From: Candidatus Krumholzibacteriia bacterium
Lineage (GTDB): Bacteria > Krumholzibacteriota > Krumholzibacteriia > LZORAL124-64-63
Assembly (NCBI GenBank): GCA_014859985.1
Contig: JACZKN010000500.1
Span: 1-12,866 of the forward strand
DNA: 12,866 nucleotides
Direction of reading: 5' to 3'
Shown here: piece by piece, positions 5,607-12,191 of the stretch
Layout: each line of letters begins with the position of its first letter
Position numbering within the stretch: position 1 is the first letter of the stretch
Translations under genes and position numbers: made by a program
The notes under the pieces: model-generated
Told to the model about the DNA's origin: nothing
Databases searched by the model: none
Seen by the model: the letters and a program-made list of their open reading frames with translations, nothing else

Positions 5607-6701
5607 ATGCACGCGCAGCGCCCCGCCGCGGCGGGAACCCGTCGGGTACGGTCGGCCCTGGCGGTCGGCGCCCTCCTCGTCCTCGTGGTTTGCCCGGTCC
5701 GGGCCGCGTCCCCGGGCGTCTGGGAGTCCTGGAAGTCCGAGACCTTCAGCCTGGGGCCCCGCGAGTCCCTGCAGGTGCGGGTGGGCTTCGCCGACCTGCC
5801 GGTGCGGGCGTGGCGCCTGGTGGTGGACGGGGGCGAGCACAACCTGGACCTGACGGTCCTGCGGGTCCGCGGCGAGGTCCTGCTCTACGCCCGGAACGAC
5901 GAGACCCTGCACGAGGTGGACATCCCCTGGGGCCGCGGCGAGGAGGTCATCGCCGTGGTCACCAACCGGGAGCACCCGGGCGCCTGCGTGGTCAACCTGA
6001 TGGGGCCGCCCCGGGACCAGGCGCAGGCGGCCTACAGCTACCTCGTCAACCGCGCCCTGGAAGCCTACGCCGGGGGCCGCCGCCTGGAGGCCGAGGAGCT
6101 GTGCCGCAAGGCCCTGGACGCCGACCCGCGCGACGCCGAGGCCATGGTGCTGACCGCCGGCTTCCGCCGCGACCGCGGCTTCTACGACCAGGCGGCCGCG
6201 CTGGTGGACGCGGCCCTGGGCGGCGACCTGGCGCCGGAGATGCGCACCCTGGCTGCGGACATGCGGGCCGAGCTGCTGACCCTGCGCGCGCCGCTGCCGG
6301 TGCCCCTGCGCGACGGCGTGCTCGCGGCCGAGACGGACTTGGCCAAGGGCCGGCCCGGGCCCGCGCTGCAGACCGTGGACCGGCTGCTGGCGGGCGGCCT
6401 GGACCTAGGCGCCCCGGTCAAGAGCCGCCTGCAGCTGCTGCGGGGGCGCGCGCTGGCCGATCTCGGCCGCGGCTTCGAGGCCCTGGACGCCTACACCACG
6501 GCGCTGCAGCTGAACCGCAGCCGCGCCGACGAGGCCGTCATCTACCATTACATGGGGCGCCTGTACCTGGGCATGGAGAACCTGCTGCAGGCCCAGGGCG
6601 CCTACACGATGGCCCTGCAGATCGGCCTGCCCAGCGGCCTGGACCTGCAGACCCGCGAGGACCTCAAGCGGATCGAGCAGGCCCTGCAGAAGCAGCGCTG
6701 A
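5607..6701 (+). CDS. Exported tetratricopeptide-repeat protein
   Basis: A 364-residue protein of unknown specific role. Seen: a signal peptide (Arg-rich at 12-15, hydrophobic core 17-29, likely cleavage near VRAA at 31-34); a beta-rich domain of about 100 residues (35-134) that I do not recognise; then TPR-like helical hairpins, clearest at about 143-176, 273-306 and 311-345, where the paired-helix spacing and the conserved Ala, Gly, Tyr and Leu positions are visible. TPR domains bind proteins, so a periplasmic scaffold or assembly role is likely. The ATG at 5607 is preceded by AAAGGA at suitable spacing. The glycosyltransferase gene starts 24 nt after its stop, so it probably heads the long plus-strand operon. 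Its control region holds a plausible promoter and an inverted repeat. Confidence 0.75.
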   Translation: MHAQRPAAAGTRRVRSALAVGALLVLVVCPVRAASPGVWESWKSETFSLGPRESLQVRVGFADLPVRAWRLVVDGGEHNLDLTVLRVRGEVLLYARNDETLHEVDIPWGRGEEVIAVVTNREHPGACVVNLMGPPRDQAQAAYSYLVNRALEAYAGGRRLEAEELCRKALDADPRDAEAMVLTAGFRRDRGFYDQAAALVDAALGGDLAPEMRTLAADMRAELLTLRAPLPVPLRDGVLAAETDLAKGRPGPALQTVDRLLAGGLDLGAPVKSRLQLLRGRALADLGRGFEALDAYTTALQLNRSRADEAVIYHYMGRLYLGMENLLQAQGAYTMALQIGLPSGLDLQTREDLKRIEQALQKQR

Positions 6702-6725
6702 TCGCGCGCGACCGAACGGAGAACC

Positions 6726-7820
6726 GTGCTGATCCGCACCGACTGCCTCCATTTCCGCGGCCACGTGCCCTGCGTGCCCCACAAGCGCGAAGGGGTGCAC
6801 TGCGACGGCTGCGGCCACTACCGGCGCCGGATGGGGCGCATCCTGCTGATCAAGCTGGGCGCCGCGGGCGACGTGCTGCGCACCACGCCGCTGCTGGCGC
6901 CCCTGCGCCGCGATTATCCCGACCACACCCTGACCTGGGTCACCGATTTCCCGGACCTGCTGCCCCGGGCGGTGGACGACGCCGTGCGCCTGGACGCCCG
7001 CACCCTGCCCTGGCTGCAGCAGACGCGCTTCGACCTGGCGATCAACCTGGACAAGGACCGGGAGGCCTGCGCGCTGCTGAAGGCGGTCAACGCCGACCGC
7101 AAGGTCGGCTTCACCCTGGACGACGACGGGCTGTGCGCCCCGGTCATGGGGGCGGTGGACCCGGCCCAGGCCGAGGCGGCGCGGGCCAAGTTCACCACCG
7201 GCCTGTTCGACGACGTGAACCGGGCCTGCACCCTCAGCTACCCCCAGGAGATCTTCGCCATCTGCGGCTACGCGTTCGCGGGCGAGCCCTACCTGCTGGA
7301 CCGGCCCGAGCCGGCGCCGGAGTTCGCGTTGCCGCGGGGGCGGGCCACCGTGGGCCTGAACACCGGCTGCGGCGGGCGCTGGACCAGCCGCCTGTGGCCT
7401 GAGGAGCGCTGGGCGCAGCTGGCCCACGGCCTCAAGGACGCGGGCCTGGCCGTGGTGCTGCTGGGCGGTCCGGACGAGGACGAGCGCAACCGCCGCATCG
7501 CCATGGCCAGCGGGGCCCACTACCCGGGGCACTTCCCCCTGCGCACCTTCATCGGCCTGGTGGACCGCTGCGACGTGGTGGTCACGGCCGTGACCATGGC
7601 CATGCACCTGGCGATCGGCCTGGGCAAGCGGCTGGTGCTGCTGAACAACATCTTCAACCCCCATGAGTTCGAACTCTACGGGCGCGGGGAGATCCTCGCC
7701 CCCGACCAGGCCTGCACCTGCTTCTTCCAGCCCCGCTGCACCAACCCCAGCTTCTGCCTGGAGACCCTCGGGGTCGATCAGGTGGCGGCGGCGGTGGCCC
7801 GGCAGCTGGAGGCCCGGTGA
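6726..7820 (+). CDS. Glycosyltransferase family 9 (heptosyltransferase-like) with Cys-rich N-terminus
   Basis: A 364-residue GT9 enzyme of the ADP-heptose:LPS heptosyltransferase type, acting at the cytoplasmic face of the inner membrane on a lipid-linked acceptor. Seen: after about 36 extra residues comes the family start ILLIKLGAAGDVLRTTPLL (39-57). Further on are VGLNTGCGGRW and LLGGPDEDERNR in the donor-binding half, and a Cys cluster near the C-terminus (Cys330, 332, 338, 344), a feature also found in heptosyltransferases. Odd: the N-terminal extension carries Cys7, Cys16, Cys26 and Cys29 plus several His, looking like a metal- or Fe-S-binding knuckle. The GTG start at 6726 has GGAG just before it. 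Its TGA overlaps the next gene's GTG (GTGA), so the two glycosyltransferases are probably translationally coupled. Sugar donor and acceptor cannot be told from sequence. Confidence 0.85.
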   Translation: MLIRTDCLHFRGHVPCVPHKREGVHCDGCGHYRRRMGRILLIKLGAAGDVLRTTPLLAPLRRDYPDHTLTWVTDFPDLLPRAVDDAVRLDARTLPWLQQTRFDLAINLDKDREACALLKAVNADRKVGFTLDDDGLCAPVMGAVDPAQAEAARAKFTTGLFDDVNRACTLSYPQEIFAICGYAFAGEPYLLDRPEPAPEFALPRGRATVGLNTGCGGRWTSRLWPEERWAQLAHGLKDAGLAVVLLGGPDEDERNRRIAMASGAHYPGHFPLRTFIGLVDRCDVVVTAVTMAMHLAIGLGKRLVLLNNIFNPHEFELYGRGEILAPDQACTCFFQPRCTNPSFCLETLGVDQVAAAVARQLEAR

Positions 7821-8977
7821 AGCTGGCGTTCCTGGGGCCGGCCCCGCCCCTGCGCGGGGGCATCGTCACCTACCTCGGCATGCTGGCCCGGGTGCTGCGC
7901 GACCGGGGGCACGAGGTCTTCTGGGCCTCGTTCCGCCGCCAGTACCCCCGGTTCCTGTTCCCGGGCTCGACGCAGGAGGGGGAGACGGCCGCCTGGCTGG
8001 ACCACCCCAACCGGCCGCGCTTCGTGCCCTGGTCGCCGTGGAGCTGGTGGCGCACGGCGCGGGACCTGCAGCAGGCAGCGCCGCAGGCGGTGGTGATCAA
8101 GTACTGGATCCCCTTCTTCGCGCCCGGCTTCCTCGGCGTGGCCTGGCTGCTGCGGCGGCGCACCGGGATCCGCGTGGTCTACCTCCTGGACAACGTCATC
8201 CCCCACGAGCGGTACCCCTTCGGGCTGCTGTTGACGCGCCTGGCGCTGCGCCAGGGCCACGGGTTCATCGCCCAGAGCGATCAGGTGCGGCGCGACCTGC
8301 TGCAGGTGCTGCCGGACGTGCCGCAGGCGCGCATCGTCACCACGCCCCACCCCGTGTACGACTTCGGCGAGCCGGGCCGGCCGCGGAAGTCGCGGGCCGA
8401 GGCGCGGGCGGCCCTGGGCCTGCCCGGCGGCGTGCGGCTGGCGCTGTTCTTCGGTTTCATCAAGCCCTACAAGGGCGTCGTGCACCTGATCGACGCGGCG
8501 GGGGCCCTGCGTCGGGAGTTCGGCGACGGGCTGCGGGTGCTGATCGTCGGCGACGTCTACGGGCAGAAGCAGCCCTATCTGGACCGGATCGCGGCCTCGG
8601 GCGCGGCGGACATCATCGACCTGGTGGACGGTTTCGTGCCCGACGCGGTGGTCGAGGACTACTTCCTGGCGGCGGACCTGGCGGTCCTGCCCTACGTTTC
8701 CGCTACCCAGAGCGGCATCGTGCAGATCGCCTACAACTACGACCTGCCGGTGGTGACCACGGCAGTGGGCGGGCTGCCCGAGGTGGTGATCGACGGCGAG
8801 ACCGGTTTCGTGGTGCCGCCCGCGGATCCGGATGCCCTGGCGGACGCCGTGATCCGCTTCTTCCGGGAGGACCGCGCCGCGGCCTTCGCCGCCGGCGTCG
8901 CCCGCCAGCAGCACAAGTATTCCTGGGATCGCATGGCCGAGGCGGTCGAACGCCTGGCCGCGGAGCGGACGCCGTGA
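7817..8977 (+). CDS. Glycosyltransferase family 4 (GT-B fold)
   Basis: A 386-residue cytoplasmic glycosyltransferase of the GT4 type. Seen: an N-terminal Rossmann start with the glycine-rich acceptor loop LGPAPPLRGGIVTYL (6-20); the C-terminal donor domain opening at LALFFGFIKPYKG (208-220), with the Lys that contacts nucleotide-sugar phosphate; VLIVGD at 241-246; and the donor motif region SATQSGIVQIAYNYDLPVV at 295-313 followed by VGGLPEVV and GETGFVVPP. In the usual EX7E motif both positions are altered here (TQSG...Q), a form I recall from a GT4 subgroup that reads SATQSG-x-x-QIAY. The GTG start at 7817 overlaps the GT9 stop, and its own TGA overlaps the GTG of the next small gene. It probably extends the same glycan as the GT9 enzyme; the sugar is not predictable. 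Confidence 0.87.
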   Translation: MKLAFLGPAPPLRGGIVTYLGMLARVLRDRGHEVFWASFRRQYPRFLFPGSTQEGETAAWLDHPNRPRFVPWSPWSWWRTARDLQQAAPQAVVIKYWIPFFAPGFLGVAWLLRRRTGIRVVYLLDNVIPHERYPFGLLLTRLALRQGHGFIAQSDQVRRDLLQVLPDVPQARIVTTPHPVYDFGEPGRPRKSRAEARAALGLPGGVRLALFFGFIKPYKGVVHLIDAAGALRREFGDGLRVLIVGDVYGQKQPYLDRIAASGAADIIDLVDGFVPDAVVEDYFLAADLAVLPYVSATQSGIVQIAYNYDLPVVTTAVGGLPEVVIDGETGFVVPPADPDALADAVIRFFREDRAAAFAAGVARQQHKYSWDRMAEAVERLAAERTP

Positions 8978-9285
8978 ACAAACGCGCCTACAGCCTGGAC
9001 GAGCTGCTGCAGGGCCTGGCCGCGGGCCGGGTCGTGCCCGTGGACGAGGAGGACTGGGCCGCCTGGGCCGCCGGGTTCACGGTGGTGGCCACCGTCGGCT
9101 CCACCCTGGGCGGCGACAAGCGCATCGTGCGCTGGCCGGTCCCCGGCTCGCGGCGCCGGGGCTGGGGGCTGGTGGAGGAGCCGGAGCCGGGCCTGCTGGC
9201 GGTGCGGCCGGTGCGCGACGCGCGGGAGGCCCGCGCCCTGATCGCCGAGCGCCTGGCCGCCTACGAGCGGATGTGGGACGGCTGA
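8974..9285 (+). CDS. Small protein of unknown function (103 residues)
   Basis: I do not recognise this gene. It begins at the GTG at 8974, which overlaps the GT4 stop as GTGA, the same junction seen between the two glycosyltransferases; the open frame extends upstream only as a shadow of GT4. Seen: a charged N-terminus (NKRAYSLDELLQGL), a Trp-containing acidic stretch DEEDWAAWAAGF at 24-35, a central segment rich in beta-formers and basic residues (about 37-72), and a C-terminal helix from about 81 ending in Trp-Asp-Gly. There is no signal peptide or membrane helix, so it should be cytosolic. Codon use is the same GC-rich pattern as its neighbours. NamZ starts 46 nt later. The coupling suggests a small partner of the glycosyltransferases or of the muramidase, but nothing in the sequence shows the function. 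Confidence 0.7.
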   Translation: MNKRAYSLDELLQGLAAGRVVPVDEEDWAAWAAGFTVVATVGSTLGGDKRIVRWPVPGSRRRGWGLVEEPEPGLLAVRPVRDAREARALIAERLAAYERMWDG

Positions 9286-9331
9286 GGCGGCTGCAAGGTG
9301 GACTACTGGAACTGACCGGAGGTCGGTGCGC

Positions 9332-10516
9332 GTGACCAGCAAGGCGACGGTAAGGACGGGGCTCGACCGGCTGGTGGCCGAGGGTTTCGCGCGGCTGCGC
9401 GGGCAGCGCGTGGGCATGGTGGTGCACCCCGCCAGCCGGGACGCGCGCCTCAAGCGCGGCTGGTGCCTGGCCCACGCCTCGGCCCTGGCCGACGTGCGCG
9501 CCCTCTTCGGCCCGCAGCACGGGTTCCTGGGCCAGACCCAGGACAACATGATCGAGTGGGAAGGGTTCACCGACCGCACCACCGGCCTGCCCGTGCATTC
9601 GCTCTACGGCGCGGTGCGCAAGCCGACGGCGGCCATGCTGGCGGACCTGGACACCCTGGTGGTGGACCTGCAGGACGTGGGGGCCCGCTACTACACCTTC
9701 ATCTGGACCCTCTACCTGTGCCTGGAAGCCTGCGCCGAGCAGGGCAAGCGCGCCGTGGTCCTGGACCGGCCCAATCCCCTGGGGGGCGAACTCCTCGAGG
9801 GCCCGGTGCTGGACCCGGCGTACGCCTCCTTCGTGGGGCTCGCGCCCATCCCGGTGCGGCATGGACTGACCAGCGGCGAGTTGGCCCTCCTGTTCCAAAG
9901 GTGGCAGGGCTGGGACCTGGACCTGGAAGTGGTCTGGATGGAGGGCTGGCGGCGGTCCATGGATTTCGAGGCCACGGGCCTGCCCTGGGTGCTGCCATCG
10001 CCCAACATGCCGACGCCCGAGACCGCGTACGTCTACCCGGGCGGCTGCCTGCTCGAAGGCACAAACGTCTCCGAGGGCCGGGGCACCACGCGCCCGTTCG
10101 AGATCTTCGGCGCGCCCTGGATCGACCCCGACACCCTGGTGGGGCTGCTGCGCGACTGGGGCCTGCCGGGGGTCATCTGGCGGCCGCTGGTCTTCGAGCC
10201 CACCTTCCACAAGTTCGCCGGGCAGCCCTGCGGCGGCGTGCAGGTGCACGTCACCGACCGCCGGGCCTTCCGCCCCGTGCTGACCTACACGGCGGCCATC
10301 GCGGCGATGCGCGAGCTGTGGCCGGGCCGCTTCGCCTGGCGGGAGCCTCCATATGAATACGAGACCGTGAAGCTGCCCATCGACATCCTCGCAGGCGGCA
10401 CCCAATGGCGGCGGCTGCTCGAGGCGGGGCAGCGGCCCCCGGCCCTGCACGCGGTGTGGGCCCAGCAGTGCGAAGCCTTCGCCGAGGCGACCGTCGGATT
10501 CCGCCACTATGACTGA
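9332..10516 (+). CDS. namZ: Exo-beta-N-acetylmuramidase, NamZ/DUF1343 family
   Basis: NamZ (formerly DUF1343) removes terminal MurNAc from the non-reducing end of peptidoglycan fragments such as MurNAc-GlcNAc. Seen, counting from 9332 (394 residues): FGPQHGF at about 59-65, TTGLPVHSLYG at 83-93, DLQDVGARYYTF at 112-123, LDRPNPLGG at 144-152, EGP, FVGLAPIPVRHGLTSGELA at 167-185, a GW plus TGLPWVLPSPN block at 205-225, LLEGTNVSEGRGTTRPFE at 240-257 and FGAPW, all family hallmarks through most of the length. Characterised NamZ proteins are usually exported; this one has no signal peptide and begins with a short basic stretch, so it looks cytosolic. GTG at 9332 is preferred (GGAGG 9 nt upstream); GTG at 9326 has only 3 nt spacing. 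It overlaps the downstream MurU-AmgK-like gene by 8 nt, linking muramidase action with MurNAc salvage. Confidence 0.88.
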   Translation: MTSKATVRTGLDRLVAEGFARLRGQRVGMVVHPASRDARLKRGWCLAHASALADVRALFGPQHGFLGQTQDNMIEWEGFTDRTTGLPVHSLYGAVRKPTAAMLADLDTLVVDLQDVGARYYTFIWTLYLCLEACAEQGKRAVVLDRPNPLGGELLEGPVLDPAYASFVGLAPIPVRHGLTSGELALLFQRWQGWDLDLEVVWMEGWRRSMDFEATGLPWVLPSPNMPTPETAYVYPGGCLLEGTNVSEGRGTTRPFEIFGAPWIDPDTLVGLLRDWGLPGVIWRPLVFEPTFHKFAGQPCGGVQVHVTDRRAFRPVLTYTAAIAAMRELWPGRFAWREPPYEYETVKLPIDILAGGTQWRRLLEAGQRPPALHAVWAQQCEAFAEATVGFRHYD

Positions 10517-12170
10517 CCGGGACGCGCTGCGGGGGATGATCCTTGCCGCGGGCTACGGCACGCGACTGGCGCCGTTGAGCGACCACCTGCCCAAGCCGCT
10601 GCTGCCGGTGCCGGGCGGCACCGTGCTGGACCGGGCGATCGCGGCCCTCGGCACCGCCGGCGTGGAACGCATCGCCGTCAACACCCACCACCTGGGCGAC
10701 CTGGTGGCGGCCCACCTGCACGGGCGGCCGGACGCGGCGCGCTTCACCGTCCTTCGCGAGGCGCAGATCCTGGGCACGGGCGGGGCGCTGGCCAACGCCC
10801 GCGCCTTCCTGGCCGCTGCCGAGGTCTTCCTGCTGCACAACGGCGACGTGCTGGCGGACCTGGACCTGGCCGCGCTGCTGGCCGACCACCGCACGAGCGG
10901 CGCCCTGGCCACCCTCGTGCTGGTCGATTGGCCCCCGGTCAACTCGGTGCGGCTGGGACCGGACGGGGCGGTGCTGGCGGTGGCCGACCGGCCGGCACCG
11001 GCGCCCGCGGGCCGTGCCCTGACCTACGCCGGGGTGGGCGCCTTCAGGGCGGAGTTCCTGGCCGATATCGGGCCCGGGTTCTCCAGCCTGGTCGATCCGC
11101 TGGTGCGGTCGCTGGCCGCCCGTCCGGGCTCGGTGCGGGGGTGGGTGCCCGCGGCCCCCCGCTGGAGCGACCTGGGCACCCTCTCCCGCTGGCTGGACGC
11201 CGTCGCGGGCGCGGGCCCCCTGGACGGGGGTGCCGGGCGCCTGGAGCCCATCACCTGCCACGGCTCGGACCGCCGCTTCTGGCGCGTGGCCGCGCCCGGC
11301 TGGTCGGCCGTCGCCATGCGCAGCGGACCCGACGACGGGGAGTTCACGCGGGGGGTGGCCATCATGCGCTTCCTGCACGACGCCGGCCTCGGCGCGGCGG
11401 CGCCGCTGGCGGTCTACCCGCAGGACCACACCCTCCTGGCGGAGGACGTGGGCCCCGCGTCGCTGGACACCGCGGCCGCCGGTCCACAAAGGGACCAGGC
11501 CTACCGGGCGGTCGTCGACCACCTGCTGAAGCTGCAGGCGGCCACCGACCTGGCCCGGGACGCGTGCCCGGCCGCCGTCGACCGGACCCTCGACCGGGGC
11601 GTCCTGGCCTGGGAGACGGGCTACTTCCGCAGCCGCTTCCTGGCGGGCCACGCGGGCCTGGACGACGCCGAACTGCAGCCGCTGGACTCGGAGTTCGCGG
11701 CGCTGAACGCCACGGTGGCCGCCCAGCCGACGGTGCTGATCCACCGCGATTTCCAGTCCGGCAACATCCTGCTGCAGGACGGGCGGGTGCGGCTGGTGGA
11801 CGTGCAGGGCCTGCGCCTGGGCCCAGTGGGCTACGACGCGGCCTCGCTGCTGTGGGATCCGTACGTGGACCTGCCGGCGGACCTGCGGGACGGCCTGCTG
11901 GACCGTTTCGCGCGGGGCGCGGCCGCCGCCCGGGGCGGGGACGCGGAACAGGTCGCGGCCTGGGTGCTGGCCGCCGGCCTGCAGCGGCTGATGCAGGCCC
12001 TGGGGGCCTACGGGTTCCTGGGGCACGTCAAGGGCAAGACCGCGTACCTCGCGCACATCCCCCGGGGCCTGGCCAACCTGCGCGACCTGCTGCACCGCAA
12101 CGCGGCGGCGGACGGCCCCCGGCTGCCGGCGCTCTCGGCGCTCTTGGCCCGCCTGCCCGACGCCCCGTAG
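10509..12170 (+). CDS. Fused sugar-1-phosphate nucleotidyltransferase and sugar kinase (MurU-AmgK-like)
   Basis: A 553-residue two-domain protein. Residues about 8-235 form a nucleotidyltransferase: LAAGYGTRLAPLS at 12-24, LPKPLLPV at 27-34, the Gly-rich LGTGGAL at 88-94 and the metal-site NGD at 111-113, ending without a hexapeptide-repeat domain, as in MurU. Residues about 245-550 form an aminoglycoside-phosphotransferase-type kinase: a nucleotide loop at SDRRFWRV (253-260), catalytic HRDFQSGN at 412-419 and metal-binding Asp431 in DVQGLRLGP, with YDAASLLWDPYV and the later QRLMQALGAYGF and YLAHIPR, which resemble AmgK. AmgK makes MurNAc-alpha-1-phosphate and MurU makes UDP-MurNAc, bypassing de novo synthesis and fosfomycin-sensitive MurA. 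In Pseudomonas these are separate proteins; here they are one chain, nucleotidyltransferase first. The ATG overlaps the NamZ stop (ATGACTGA). Another sugar, such as a heptose, remains possible; the muramidase neighbour favours MurNAc. Confidence 0.85.
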   Translation: MTDRDALRGMILAAGYGTRLAPLSDHLPKPLLPVPGGTVLDRAIAALGTAGVERIAVNTHHLGDLVAAHLHGRPDAARFTVLREAQILGTGGALANARAFLAAAEVFLLHNGDVLADLDLAALLADHRTSGALATLVLVDWPPVNSVRLGPDGAVLAVADRPAPAPAGRALTYAGVGAFRAEFLADIGPGFSSLVDPLVRSLAARPGSVRGWVPAAPRWSDLGTLSRWLDAVAGAGPLDGGAGRLEPITCHGSDRRFWRVAAPGWSAVAMRSGPDDGEFTRGVAIMRFLHDAGLGAAAPLAVYPQDHTLLAEDVGPASLDTAAAGPQRDQAYRAVVDHLLKLQAATDLARDACPAAVDRTLDRGVLAWETGYFRSRFLAGHAGLDDAELQPLDSEFAALNATVAAQPTVLIHRDFQSGNILLQDGRVRLVDVQGLRLGPVGYDAASLLWDPYVDLPADLRDGLLDRFARGAAAARGGDAEQVAAWVLAAGLQRLMQALGAYGFLGHVKGKTAYLAHIPRGLANLRDLLHRNAAADGPRLPALSALLARLPDAP

Positions 12171-12191
12171 CGGCCTGCGGCCGGTACGCTT

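Noticed and set aside
4196..5853. Long open frames on both strands across mqnD and the exported protein (548 and 525 codons)
   Set aside because: Compositionally biased shadows that cross gene boundaries and control regions; they conflict with mqnD and with the signal-peptide protein.
12171..12183. CGGCC-TGC-GGCCG mini-hairpin after the kinase gene as a terminator
   Set aside because: A 5-bp stem with no T-tract, of a kind common by chance at this GC content.
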